From positions 3,844,001-3,908,000 of the forward strand of contig NZ_CP136624.1 in the NCBI RefSeq assembly GCF_032917945.1: a DNA stretch of 64,000 nt, given 5' to 3'. The stretch comes from Bradyrhizobium sp. sBnM-33. GTDB taxonomy: Bacteria; Pseudomonadota; Alphaproteobacteria; Rhizobiales; Xanthobacteraceae. Below the pieces are notes generated by a model. That model was not told where the DNA came from. It did no database searches and worked only from the letters and a program-made list of their open reading frames with translations. Shown in pieces: positions 17,227 through 26,480 of the stretch. How positions within the stretch are numbered: the stretch's first letter is position 1; the number at the start of each line of letters is the position of its first letter. The translations under genes were made by a program, and so were the position numbers.

Positions 17227-18099
17227 ATGAAGGGTATGCCCATCAAGATTGCTCGGCTTGCCGTTTTGCTCGCTTTTAGCGCGGTCGTCTTGGCCGGGTG
17301 CGGCAAGAAGAGCGATCAACCCGCCGCTTCCAAAGGACAGGTCGTTGCGCGTGTCGGCGAGGAGGTTGTGACCATCCAGGATCTCGAGAACGAGTTTCGC
17401 TGGTCGAACGTGCCACCGGACAAGCAGAAGGAGCCCGAAGTCGTCAAGCGCGTTCTCGGCGATCTGGTCGTGCGCAAATATCTGCTTCGTCAGGCTATGG
17501 CGGCGAAGCTCGACCGCGAGCCGAGCGTGCTGTTGGATCTGCTGAGGGCACGCGAACAGGTTCTCGAGAATGCGTACCTGCAGCGCACGGCGGCGGCCAA
17601 GACGCCGGGCAAGGTGGATGTCGACAAGTACATCGCCAGCAACCGGGCGAAATTCGCCGGCAGAAAATTGTTCAGCGTTGAGCAGATCGCATTTCCAATA
17701 GGACCGACCACCCAGTCATTTGTCGACGCGAATAAGGATGCAAAATCGCTCGACGAAATCGACCAGAAGCTTACCGCTGCCGGCGTCCCCCATGGGCGAC
17801 AAATGGGCGCGCTGAACAGCGGCGATCTCCCACCGGAGTTTTACGGTCTGATCGAGGCCAAGAAGACGGACGACGTGTTCTTCGTCCGCGCCGGACAGAA
17901 TGGCGTATTCTTCAAGGTCAAAGGTGAGGAGCCGCGCCCGCTCGAAGGAGAGGCAGCCGCTAATTTGGCGCGGCAATTGATGCGCGCGGACGCGATCAAG
18001 GCCGAACTGGGCGTTGCGCGCTATTCTGCAAATCTTGAAGCGAAATATGAGGGTGAATACGCAAACATCATGCAGCCTGGAGATGGCAAGAAAAACTGA
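17227..18099 (+). CDS. epsD: EpsD-like peptidyl-prolyl cis-trans isomerase lipoprotein
   Basis: 290 aa. The lipobox is VLAGC (Cys25). The SurA-like N-terminal helices (VARVGEEVVTIQDLENEF, KRVLGDLVVRKYLLRQAM) are followed by a divergent parvulin-like region (about residues 130-235). This arrangement is the EpsD family of exosortase/EPS loci. It is a periplasmic, lipid-anchored chaperone or isomerase for secreted proteins or export components. It is divergent from EpsI across 17,000-17,226 and heads a four-gene run that includes the exosortase. Confidence 0.85.
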   Translation: MKGMPIKIARLAVLLAFSAVVLAGCGKKSDQPAASKGQVVARVGEEVVTIQDLENEFRWSNVPPDKQKEPEVVKRVLGDLVVRKYLLRQAMAAKLDREPSVLLDLLRAREQVLENAYLQRTAAAKTPGKVDVDKYIASNRAKFAGRKLFSVEQIAFPIGPTTQSFVDANKDAKSLDEIDQKLTAAGVPHGRQMGALNSGDLPPEFYGLIEAKKTDDVFFVRAGQNGVFFKVKGEEPRPLEGEAAANLARQLMRADAIKAELGVARYSANLEAKYEGEYANIMQPGDGKKN

Positions 18100-18148
18100 G
18101 CGCGAATGTGATCGCGCCGCCGTAAGATGTTTCACAAGGCGATATTGA

Positions 18149-18370
18149 ATGACGACGTTTTTTGATGTGTTGACCGTTACCTGTTTCGTGGCGCTGGTGA
18201 TCGCATTCTTCCAGTTCACCGAGCGAAACAATCGAACGTTGCTACACTTCATGCTGGCCGGCATTGTATTCGCCGTTGCCAACCAGGTCGGCAATGCCGG
18301 TTCGTTCTATCTTGCGCTGATCCTGATTCTTGCTGGCGCGGGTTACGCCTTTTTGATAGTCCGGAGATAA
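18149..18370 (+). CDS. Small membrane protein next to exosortase (XrtV accessory-like)
   Basis: 73 aa with two to three hydrophobic segments (FDVLTVTCFVALVIAFF; LHFMLAGIVFAVANQ; FYLALILILAGAGYAFLIV) and a basic C-terminus (RR). It lies 49 bp after epsD and 62 bp before the exosortase on the same strand. Size, topology and place match the small accessory protein annotated beside the alphaproteobacterial exosortase V type; that family match is from memory and could not be searched. Function is unknown. Confidence 0.65.
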   Translation: MTTFFDVLTVTCFVALVIAFFQFTERNNRTLLHFMLAGIVFAVANQVGNAGSFYLALILILAGAGYAFLIVRR

Positions 18371-18432
18371 GCGACCTTTTTGGTTTTGACGCTATCTGTA
18401 GGCTAAGTTTTGCAACCTCTCGGTATATTGAG

Positions 18433-19344
18433 ATGACATATTCGCAAGTATTACCGTCGGCAAAGGCAGGTTTTCTTGGCCCTCTTTTATGGCCGGCGCT
18501 GCTTGGCGCCTCGGTGATCGCTGCCTATGCTCAGACCATTCTCAGTTTGATTGACGGGCCCTGGCAGACGGAGCAGGAGGGGCATGGTCCGCTTATCATT
18601 GCGGCCTCGCTCTGGCTGCTCTGGCAATCGCGGGAGAAATTGCGGGCCGTTGAAATTATTCCGGCTCCCGTCACGGGGTGGGTTGCTCTCCTCGGCGGCT
18701 TGGTGATCCTCTATCTGGCTCGAATCCAGCAGGGGCTGGTCACCTTCGAAACCTTTTCCTTGATCCCAGTCATTATCGGCTGTGTTCTGATTTCGGCCGG
18801 ATGGCCGGCGCTGCGGGTACTCGCGTTTCCGATCGGCTTCTTGATCTTTGCGGTGCCGATGCCCGACTGGCTGGTCGATGCCGCCACGGTTCCGCTGAAG
18901 GTCTTTATTTCGAACGTCGTGACCAACGTGCTCTATGCGGCCGGTTTTCCGGTTGCCCAGAACGGCGTCATGATCATGATCGGGACCTATCAGCTCCTGG
19001 TAAAGGACGCCTGTTCCGGAATGAACTCGATTTTTGCATTGTCCGCGATCGGCGTTTTCTACGCCTATGCGTTTCGCTGGCAGGAGAAAGTCCGGAGCCT
19101 GTTCCTTCTCGCGGCGATCATACCCATCACCATCATCGCCAATCTGCTTCGCGTCTTCGCGCTGGTCCTGATCGCCTATTACCTGGGACCTGACATGCTC
19201 GAAGGAATTCTGCACGATCTCACCGGCATCGGCCTGTTCGTCGTCGCGGTTGTTCTATTGTTCTTGTTCGATGCCTTGCTGGGTCTTTGTTTTGCGCTGG
19301 CGCGACGTTTCTGCAACCGCGCTGCGCCGGCGATGCCCGCCTAG
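18433..19344 (+). CDS. Exosortase (EpsH/Xrt family transpeptidase)
   Basis: 303 aa, about eight membrane segments. The invariant residues can be placed: Cys194 in KDACSGMNSI, Arg240 in NLLRVFAL and His261 in LHDLTGIG. The enzyme is expected to recognise and cleave PEPxxWA-type tails at the outer face of the inner membrane and pass the proteins to an acceptor. The stand-alone form without a fused EpsI domain fits the separate epsI gene. It could be the XrtV or XrtA subtype; motif reading alone does not decide. At least six tailed substrates lie within 17 kb. Confidence 0.9.
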   Translation: MTYSQVLPSAKAGFLGPLLWPALLGASVIAAYAQTILSLIDGPWQTEQEGHGPLIIAASLWLLWQSREKLRAVEIIPAPVTGWVALLGGLVILYLARIQQGLVTFETFSLIPVIIGCVLISAGWPALRVLAFPIGFLIFAVPMPDWLVDAATVPLKVFISNVVTNVLYAAGFPVAQNGVMIMIGTYQLLVKDACSGMNSIFALSAIGVFYAYAFRWQEKVRSLFLLAAIIPITIIANLLRVFALVLIAYYLGPDMLEGILHDLTGIGLFVVAVVLLFLFDALLGLCFALARRFCNRAAPAMPA

Positions 19345-19473
19345 CTTCGAACATCTGCGCTGCGCCTTCGTGAAATCCCTCTATGAGGCGTTTGTACTTG
19401 CATGCTCTTTCGGCAAGTGGTTCGTTAGCGCCGAGCTTGCTAAGCCACTTCAGGACCGGTTCTTAACGTTGCC

Positions 19474-20154
19474 GTGAGCCGAACATACGCCATACCCGAC
19501 CTTCATGGCCGGCTGGATTTGCTGGATCGCGCTATTGATGCGGTTGCCCGGCATGCTGAGGGAATGGCTTCCACGGTCATAACCTTGGGCGATTACGTCG
19601 ACCGCGGGCCGCAGAGCAGACAGGTCATCGAGCGGCTCATGCGTTGGAGCCCGGATGAATTCGAGGTCGTCAATCTGAAGGGCAACCACGAAGCGATGAT
19701 GTGCGCGGTCTGCGAGCATCGGGCCGAACTCGACTGGTGGATCAAGAACGGGGGCGGGGAAACGCTGGCGTCGTATGACCAATCCCCAACGCTTCCTGAT
19801 CTGCGAGCAATCCCAGGCGACCATCTGGATTGGATTGTCAATCTCCCGCTGATGCATGTCGATCGGCACAGAATATTTGTCCATGCGGCGGTGGATCCGA
19901 ACATTCCGCTTCAGCAGCAGAACGAGGAAACGTTGCTCTGGAAGCGGTATCCGGATGGCACGGACGTCGGGCACGGGCATCGCCATGTCGTCCATGGTCA
20001 CCACGCCGACGCGCAGGCGCCAATTGCAGGCAAGCACAAAACCAATCTCGACGGACTGGCCTGGAAAACCGGGCGGCTGGTTATCGGCGTATATGAGGAT
20101 GATCAGCCCGGCAGCGCCACCGATTACCTGGAAGTATTCGGTCACGAAATGTGA
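19474..20154 (+). CDS. PPP-family metallophosphatase (Ser/Thr phosphatase or Ap4A hydrolase-like)
   Basis: 226 aa, GTG start. Metallophosphoesterase motifs are in order: DLHGRLDLLD (GDxHG equivalent), GDYVDRGPQS, and GNHE, then a C-terminal His-rich stretch (VGHGHRHVVHGHH) supplying metal ligands. It resembles bacterial PPP phosphatases. The gene follows the exosortase by 130 bp on the same strand, so it may be the last gene of that operon. A role opposing the EPS kinase is possible but unproven; the kinase is a tyrosine kinase, whereas this family acts on Ser/Thr or dinucleoside polyphosphates. Confidence 0.82.
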   Translation: MSRTYAIPDLHGRLDLLDRAIDAVARHAEGMASTVITLGDYVDRGPQSRQVIERLMRWSPDEFEVVNLKGNHEAMMCAVCEHRAELDWWIKNGGGETLASYDQSPTLPDLRAIPGDHLDWIVNLPLMHVDRHRIFVHAAVDPNIPLQQQNEETLLWKRYPDGTDVGHGHRHVVHGHHADAQAPIAGKHKTNLDGLAWKTGRLVIGVYEDDQPGSATDYLEVFGHEM

Positions 20155-20324
20155 GGGCCGGCGTGTGCCAGCGAGGGACTATCCCGAATAACCAGCCGGA
20201 GGATCACAATACTCCCGGTCCATCACGGCTCAGGTTTAATTTCTTCTCGGAGATTGCCTGTTTAAGCTAATATCCAGTACCGAATCAGTGCCGCGTCCGT
20301 TTTCACAAAAATTTGGGAACCTTG

Positions 20325-21050
20325 ATGTTCACGAAGATGAACTCGGCTGCCTTGGGGGCGGCACTGATGCTGTTTGCAGGCACGGTCAATGCTGATGCAA
20401 CAGCGGTCACTTACGCTGATCTCACCTCGTGGATCGCAGCCGTACCTGGCTATACGCCCATCTCGATTCCGGAGCCGACTCCTGGGCTCGACGACCTGCC
20501 CCATAGTCAATACTTTGAAACGGGAACGGTCACCTACAATGGCGTGACGTTTTCGACTTCTGCTTTGGGCAATGGTTTCTTGTTCAACATTGGGCCTGGC
20601 TTTGAAATAATACCGGGTGAGCCCGCGTTTAACGGCACCTTGCCGGTACTATCGTCGCAGCAGCAGAGTCAGGGCGTCGCAAATATCCTAATCACGCTTG
20701 CCGCTCCGGTGAATGCATTCGCCTTGAATTTCGACACCTTCAACGTACCAAATCAGTCTTACGGATACGACGTGATATTTCAACTATCTAACGGCAGTGA
20801 TCCGCTGACGCTGGGTAGCCCCGGAAATGCATACGATCTCACGCGTTTTTTCGGAGTGGTTGACGACACGCCATTCAAGACGATCTTGCTCACCTCGTCG
20901 GGTCCAGTGTTGAGCATCAATGAGCTCAATATCGGCGCCGCGGTATCTCCCATCCCGGAGCCCGCGACTTGGGTCATGTTGCTGCTTGGCTTCGCCGGAA
21001 TCGGCCTCTTTGGCGCCCGCCGGCGCGTACGCCGTGCAGCGGCGTGCTGA
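20325..21050 (+). CDS. PEPxxWA-CTERM sorting-domain protein
   Basis: 241 aa from the ATG at 20325. Signal peptide (GAALMLFAGTVNADA), a beta-rich secreted body, then the sorting tail: PEPATWVMLLLGFAGIGLF followed by a basic end (ARRRVRRA). WVM replaces the more usual WAM. The tail has the three parts needed for exosortase handling: motif, hydrophobic helix and arginine cluster. The body has no recognisable catalytic motif. It is the tailed substrate closest to the exosortase. Confidence 0.85.
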   Translation: MFTKMNSAALGAALMLFAGTVNADATAVTYADLTSWIAAVPGYTPISIPEPTPGLDDLPHSQYFETGTVTYNGVTFSTSALGNGFLFNIGPGFEIIPGEPAFNGTLPVLSSQQQSQGVANILITLAAPVNAFALNFDTFNVPNQSYGYDVIFQLSNGSDPLTLGSPGNAYDLTRFFGVVDDTPFKTILLTSSGPVLSINELNIGAAVSPIPEPATWVMLLLGFAGIGLFGARRRVRRAAAC

Positions 21051-21153
21051 TCAACAAGGCACAGTTGTAACGCGAGCTGTGCTGCGAGAGAGCCGGAAGC
21101 ATAGTGAGTGGGATAACCGGAGGCGCCGACAATTATCGGGCCAATTTACTGGT

Positions 21154-22353
21154 CTAGGCTTCAATCAGTTCGATGAGCTTAGCCGCTTGCTCGTCGACAT
21201 CATGGCGCTGCAGAACCCTTTGACGGGCACTTTCCCCCATACGCGTGATCGCTTCCGGAGCTGCGCTGAGACATTCATCCATCGCGACGGCTAAACCCTC
21301 GAGATCGCCGGCAGGAACCAGCCAGCCGTGCTCGCCATGCTGAATCAATTCCGGAATCCCGGCGACGAACGTACTGATGGCCGGCCTTCGCAGCGCCATG
21401 GCTTCCATGATAACGACCGGCAGACCTTCGGCAAAGCTCGGCAACACCAGCGCACGGGCTGCGAGAATTTCGGCTCGAACCTCCTCACTACTGATCCAGC
21501 CTGTTATTCGCACGAATTTCGCTAGCTCGTATTTAACGACCAGCGCCTCGATCTCGCCGCGCATTTCGCCATCGCCGGCAAGCACCAATTCGAACTTTGT
21601 CCCGCGCTCCGCCAGCAGCCGCGTCGCCTCGATCAGGAGCAACTGCCCCTTCTGTTCACATAGGCGGCCCACGCAAACTAATCGTGGTTTGTCGGCCGCC
21701 GGCGTGATGGCCTCGGTTTCATAAAAGGCCGGCTCAAGCCCGCAATGGACCACTTTTATCTTGGGCCAATAAACGTGGGAGACATTGCGAAAGAGCTGGC
21801 TCCGGCCGAACGAACTGACCGCGACGACAAAGCGGGCCCGCCGGATTTTTTCAGGCAGCGAGATGAACTTCGGCTTGTCGAATTCTTCGGGGCCATGGGC
21901 GGTAAAGCTCCAGGGCGGTCCTCCCAGTTCGCCGACGAGCATTGCGACTTCGGCAGAATTGGTTCCGAAATGAGCGTGCAGGTGCTGCGCGTTTTCGCTG
22001 CGCAGCCACAGTGCCACCTGACAGGCTTCGAACAGATAGATTAAATGGACGGGGAGGGGACGCTCCGCCCGCAGCCCGATCTTGAACGTCAGGGCAATCG
22101 CCCGAAATAGCCCCGAGGGATTGGTTGTCAGGATGCGCAGGAATGAAACCACCAGCGGCACCGCGCCGCGGCGCAGGACGTAGCGCGTGCGAGCCTGCTC
22201 GAGCTGATCCTCGGAACCGCGCTGCGCATCGGTCCAGCCCCGAAGTGAGATTCGCAGGACCTCGTGGCCCAAGCGTTCAAGCGCCAGTATCTCGCGCCGA
22301 ATGAAACTGTGGCTGATCGCCGGATAATGGTTAATCAGATAGGCGATCTTCAT
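21154..22353 (-). CDS. Glycosyltransferase family 4 (colanic-acid WcaL-like)
   Basis: 399 aa, ATG with GGAG upstream. The N-terminus is MKIAYLINHYPAISHSFIRRE, the signature start of WcaL/ExoL-like GT4 enzymes (SHSFIRREI). The central linker has HLHAHFGTNSAEVA. The C-terminal donor site includes PSFAEGLPVVIMEAMALRRP with EX7E spacing. It is a cytoplasmic or peripheral membrane enzyme adding a sugar to the EPS repeat. It is convergent with the PEPxxWA gene on its left. Confidence 0.88.
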   Translation of the reverse strand: MKIAYLINHYPAISHSFIRREILALERLGHEVLRISLRGWTDAQRGSEDQLEQARTRYVLRRGAVPLVVSFLRILTTNPSGLFRAIALTFKIGLRAERPLPVHLIYLFEACQVALWLRSENAQHLHAHFGTNSAEVAMLVGELGGPPWSFTAHGPEEFDKPKFISLPEKIRRARFVVAVSSFGRSQLFRNVSHVYWPKIKVVHCGLEPAFYETEAITPAADKPRLVCVGRLCEQKGQLLLIEATRLLAERGTKFELVLAGDGEMRGEIEALVVKYELAKFVRITGWISSEEVRAEILAARALVLPSFAEGLPVVIMEAMALRRPAISTFVAGIPELIQHGEHGWLVPAGDLEGLAVAMDECLSAAPEAITRMGESARQRVLQRHDVDEQAAKLIELIEA

Positions 22354-22536
22354 GAAGGGTGCTCCGCCTGACCTATCCTGAGTCGGCCCGAAACAACAAC
22401 CATTCGGGTGGTCTATTATCTTATTTGTGAAATAGTAGTAATTGAGTGGGAAACAGGATATTTATACCCGGCTTCCATTTTCGTTTTTTACCGGACAAAA
22501 ACATTAGTCAAACGTTTAGAGATCGGTATTTTTGAA

Positions 22537-23724
22537 ATGTTGATCTTGGCCGCTCTGGCTGGATTGCTCAGCGTTCCCGTCGCTGTCCTATTGGTTGAAG
22601 TAATTGCAGCTCTTAAGGCGCCAAAGTTGGAGCCTTTTGAAGTCAAAGGATTGAACGTTGACAAGCGTGTTGCGGTAATCGTTCCGGCACACAATGAGAG
22701 CTCGGGACTTGTTCCGACGCTGCAGGATATCAAGGCGCAGCTCGGTGCTGGAGACCGCCTTCTCGTCGTCGCCGATAACTGCACCGATGACACCGCCGCA
22801 GTTGCGGCAGCATCGGGCGCCGAGGTCATTGTCCGCAACGATCCCGAAAGAATAGGCAAGGGATTCGGAATGGGGTGGGGCATTGCTCATCTGAGCCGGG
22901 ACCCACCTGACTTTGTTCTCTTCGTCGATGCCGATTGCCGGCTCCAAGACGATTTGATCGAAAGGTTAAAGCGAGTCTGTCTGCACGTTCAGCGGCCGGT
23001 GCAAGCGCTGGACATCATGCGAAGCGCCGAAAACTCGCCCATTAATCACAGTTTCGCAGAGTTCGCCTGGATTCTGAGAAACTTGATTCGTCCCCTTGGG
23101 CTCCGAAATCTTCGTTGCCCCGTTCAATTGATGGGGACGGGAATGATGTTTCCATGGAATGCGATCAGCTCAATTCCACTGGCTAGCGGTCATTTGGCGG
23201 AGGATTTGAACTTGGGGCTTCATCTGGCGGAAACGGGCCAAGCTCCGTATTTTTTTCCGTTCGTGAGCGTTACCAGCACTTTTCCGACCAGCGCAAAGGC
23301 GACCGAAAGTCAGCGTCAACGCTGGGTACAGGGTCACCTCGCCACAATCGGGAAGTTCGTTCCGCGACTTTTCTCTCTCGGCTTAATGCGCGGCGACATA
23401 CATATCCTTGTGCTGGCGCTCGATCTTCTGGTGCCGCCGCTCTCTCTCCTTGCGCTATTTATCGTCGGGACGATGGTCCTGACTTCGTCTGTTGCTCTGC
23501 TTGGGGGGTCGTGGTTGCCCGCCTTGATCGCGGGCGGCAATTTCATTGGATTTTTCTTATGTGTTGCTGTCGCCTGGTCTAAATTTGGGCGTGAGACTTT
23601 TCCTGCGCATGAGGCATTATCGTTCGGTAGTTTTGCATTGAAAAAACTTCAATTCTACGGCCGGATGTTGATAGATGGCACCTCGTCCCAGTGGATAAGG
23701 ACCGATCGATCAACTCCTAGTTAG
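22537..23724 (+). CDS. Membrane-bound glycosyltransferase family 2
   Basis: About 395 aa from the ATG at 22537, where the first membrane segment begins (MLILAALAGLLSVPVAVLLV); the frame stays open to 22408, so the start is not certain. The GT-A domain shows VIVPAHNESSG, ADNCTDDT, FVDADCRL (DxD), HLAEDLNLG (catalytic acid) and QRQRWVQGH (QxxRW), the layout of processive or ICA-like GT2 enzymes. Two or three membrane helices close the protein (LALDLLVPPLSLLALFIVG). It likely builds or elongates the exopolysaccharide. Confidence 0.85.
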   Translation: MLILAALAGLLSVPVAVLLVEVIAALKAPKLEPFEVKGLNVDKRVAVIVPAHNESSGLVPTLQDIKAQLGAGDRLLVVADNCTDDTAAVAAASGAEVIVRNDPERIGKGFGMGWGIAHLSRDPPDFVLFVDADCRLQDDLIERLKRVCLHVQRPVQALDIMRSAENSPINHSFAEFAWILRNLIRPLGLRNLRCPVQLMGTGMMFPWNAISSIPLASGHLAEDLNLGLHLAETGQAPYFFPFVSVTSTFPTSAKATESQRQRWVQGHLATIGKFVPRLFSLGLMRGDIHILVLALDLLVPPLSLLALFIVGTMVLTSSVALLGGSWLPALIAGGNFIGFFLCVAVAWSKFGRETFPAHEALSFGSFALKKLQFYGRMLIDGTSSQWIRTDRSTPS

Positions 23725-24712
23725 CCACTACGCCGCGGTTTTTCCGCAAACTTCCTAAAGGGTCACGCAGTGTCCGAACTTCGATAAGAACGCCCGTCGG
23801 GGTGCCGTTTACGTCTATGCCACCCATGCACGGTCTTAAGGCGGTCGGGACGTAAGGTTTCTGATTTTGCGAAAGATCCCGGCCGATTCTTAAGCATCAG
23901 TTCGCCAAAATAGCTCTCGGTACCAGTACTTCAGTCGCGGCGGCGGCGTTTGCCGATCTGGACTAGTTCAGACCTTCGTATTAACGTTCCTGGCCGCGAT
24001 ATTCGGCTTGTCGACCGCGGCTCTCGTCATTTCCTCGCTGAACTTACTGACGTTTGCAGTCGCAGTGTTATTGGCGTGGCTGAATTTCGGTGAGGGCATC
24101 CTGCCAGTCCGTATGATCGGCTCGTTTGGTCCGCAAATGTTTCGAAAGTTTCACATTTTTGGCCAGATCGTGCTCGGGCGAACTGCTGCTGTTTGGGTCA
24201 GAACTGACCGCGGCAAAGTGGATTAAATCTTGAAGCTGTCGAACATTATCGGCGGTCAGAAATCCAAAGAAGAAGGTGGCAGAGACTATTTATCCGCCAC
24301 TATCGCGGCACCCACATTTGGACCAGCCCTTAAAGCAGCGCATCTCCGATGCCGAAGCGAGGCTTTACGCGCGATGAATTACGCCGGCAGAAGCTCTTTA
24401 CCCGATCAGCCTAGGTGGCGCCCTGGTTGCCTCCAGGGCTCGGCATAGTTAATTTATGAAGGTGTCGAGTGGATGTTAAGCAATAATTCGCAGAGTTTTG
24501 TGTGACTTCGCACTTGCACCACTCACTTAAATCGGGCGCTTAAGGATAATCAGCCAAAGGCGGCCCGCTGCTGAATCTCCGCCGATTCCACTTAAACAGG
24601 CGCGTTTGACAACACACGATTAAAATTGACTGAAAAAGTTCCCGCTGGGATTGACTCACTCAGCCGAGCGTCTTAAGCATTTGTTAAGGCATTTAATGTG
24701 GAGGCGATTCCA
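23725..24712 (+). pseudogene. Relic of a second GT2 gene and surrounding intergenic DNA
   Basis: From about 23,960 to 24,226 one frame reads membrane segments followed by a tail closely resembling the C-terminus of the GT2 just upstream (compare WLNFGEGILPVRMIGSFG and VWVRTDRGK with the WSKFGRETFPAHEALSFG and QWIRTDRS of the intact gene). The catalytic domain is missing. The remainder (23,725-23,959; 24,227-24,712) shows no gene; it has several CTTAAG/CTTAAA hexamers, of unknown meaning, before the next start. Confidence 0.6.
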
Positions 24713-25354
24713 GTGCGAAAAACTAATATTGCTGCAGCGACTGCTTTACTCTTGGCGGTTACTTTTGCTTCATCAGCCGATGCGGCCGTTATTCCGGTAG
24801 TCGGCGTCGATCCCGGAACCGGCCAAAATTTCAATTCGCAGCCGCTCGGGCCCGCCATTGGTTCGTTCGCAATTGGCGATTGGACTTTCACTCCGATCAA
24901 TAATTCGCAGATCTTGATTGGTAGCGATGGCAGCGGTGCTCAGCCGTTCGGAACAACCGGTAACTACCTCAGCGTGTTGGGCGGCGGATCGATCGATATC
25001 TCTTTCTCGTCGCGCACCAGCATCTCCTTCTTCTGGGGGTCAGTGGACGACTACAACAGCATCGTGTTTCACACTGTGAACGGTCCCGTAGCTCTCACAG
25101 GCAACAATGTGGCGCCTCTGCTGCCCACTGGATGCCAAAATAGCGCTCTTTGTAACGGCTATGTCACCTTTAATTCTGACGATGCATTTTCAAAGGTCAC
25201 GATCAGCTCGAGCGGTAACTCATTCGAGCTCACCAATATCTCAGCAGTTCCGGAGCCGAGCACTTGGGCGATGATGATCCTTGGCTTTTTGGGCCTCGGC
25301 TTCTTCGGCTATCGCAAGTCGAAAAACTCAGGCCCCGCGTTTCGGATTGCATGA
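24713..25354 (+). CDS. PEPxxWA-CTERM sorting-domain protein
   Basis: 213 aa from the GTG at 24713, chosen because GGAGG sits 8 bases upstream (a GTG at 24698 overlaps that site). Signal peptide (ATALLLAVTFASSADA), a beta-rich secreted body with a CQNSALC cysteine pair, then the tail [19 protein letters not shown] and a basic end (YRKSKN). It is followed 25 bp later by a strong intrinsic terminator, so it is probably monocistronic. Confidence 0.87.
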   Translation: MRKTNIAAATALLLAVTFASSADAAVIPVVGVDPGTGQNFNSQPLGPAIGSFAIGDWTFTPINNSQILIGSDGSGAQPFGTTGNYLSVLGGGSIDISFSSRTSISFFWGSVDDYNSIVFHTVNGPVALTGNNVAPLLPTGCQNSALCNGYVTFNSDDAFSKVTISSSGNSFELTNISAVPEPSTWAMMILGFLGLGFFGYRKSKNSGPAFRIA

Positions 25355-25378
25355 TCGATTGATCTCAGCTTGCGTTTG

Positions 25379-25406
25379 AAAAGACCGCCGAAAGGCGGTC
25401 TTTTTG
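25379..25406 (+). terminator. Intrinsic terminator after PEPxxWA gene
   Basis: AAGACCGCC, a four-base GAAA loop, then GGCGGTCTT running into TTTTTG. The stem is perfect with a following T-run. The same GACCGCC/GGCGGTC stem recurs after two other tailed-protein genes. Confidence 0.88.
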
Positions 25407-25712
25407 TTAGTCCAATCGGTGCACAGCGCACGTTTGCCGAATTTGGGTGTTTCGCAGCAACTGGACTACCGCGAGAGAGAGGTCAGTGAATTCCAGGTGA
25501 AGCGGGCGCAACAACCCTGCTCTCAAATAGCGACATTCCAAGTTGTGAGATGCGCGCGACTTGCGAATCGCTGGTTTCCCCTTACATTGTCGCAAATCGC
25601 ACTTTCATGTGGTCGGCTGCCCCTCATTGGCTCATTTTGGTGCATTGGAGGATCGGTGGATGCCGCTGGTTCAACCAAGGAGCGCGCCGCTCGAAGCATT
25701 GGATATCGGGTC

Positions 25713-25925
25713 ATGTCGGACAAGTTCACGGATGCATTGCTAGCGGCACTGAACGAATCAACCGAGGTTCAAGAAAGCGATTGGAATTCGATTGCAGCGG
25801 TCCTCCGCGGACCCATTGCTGCAGCCGACGACCGACCGCAGGTGACGATCCACCCTCCTGCGTCGGAAAATAGATACGCTGCGACCGTGAGTTCGTGCAT
25901 GGCTAAGATCCGAGCAGGGCGGTAG
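25713..25925 (+). CDS. Small hypothetical protein
   Basis: 70 aa from the ATG at 25713 (MSDKFTDALLAALNEST). It has a helical, acidic N-terminal half and TIHPPASENRYAA near the end. The frame is open further upstream to 25404, but those residues are rich in Arg/Cys and look non-coding. No family was recognised. Confidence 0.35.
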   Translation: MSDKFTDALLAALNESTEVQESDWNSIAAVLRGPIAAADDRPQVTIHPPASENRYAATVSSCMAKIRAGR

Positions 25926-26168
25926 CCCATCCGGCCTTCGACTCTTCAAGAAGTCGCGGTGATTTCAATCGGTCGAGCCCGGGCCTCTCGTCCTGCCTCA
26001 ATCTGGCGCCCAGCAGGGTAAATCTTCGCCGCGCAGACCTTAGGCCGAGGAAATTTCTTCACAATTGTACGCGACTCATTTGTTTTCAGATTAAGATTGG
26101 CATGAATGTGTTGTGTCGCTGAGACGTTGTGATTGGCGCGAACCGCAGTTTTTAGGTCAGCTTAAAAC

Positions 26169-26342
26169 ATGGTCAGTCAACGGGATCACGGACGGCGGGA
26201 GATCGCACGACTGCAGCTTGAACTGGCAAGCGCCTCTTTCGATTTGATTAATTCGAGAAACGGTACGAATGAGGGCACACCAAAAGGCGGGGACTCAACC
26301 GGCGTCCTATCGCTGCCTCCGGGGCGAAAGCGGCGAGCTTAA
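26169..26342 (+). CDS. Small hypothetical protein, 57 aa
   Basis: ATG at 26169; the protein begins MVSQRDHGRREIARLQLEL, a charged amphipathic helix, and ends PPGRKRRA. It lies 140 bp before a tailed-protein gene. There is no strong ribosome site. It could be a short coiled-coil protein or chance. Confidence 0.35.
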   Translation: MVSQRDHGRREIARLQLELASASFDLINSRNGTNEGTPKGGDSTGVLSLPPGRKRRA

Positions 26343-26480
26343 ATTTGCGGCCATTGTCGCTTCCGGAATGACCAAGCTCCAATCCCGCTAAGTCTCTTGT
26401 GGGCTGATTGCCAAAAAGCGCCTTTATTGTGTCAACGCCCTTGACCTCGGTTTACTCCCCGATAATGCTTGAGGGAACTT

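Noticed and set aside
23760..24700. Repeated CTTAAG/CTTAAA hexamers as an operator array
   Set aside because: Spacing is irregular and the motif is too short to separate from chance by eye in this more AT-rich stretch.
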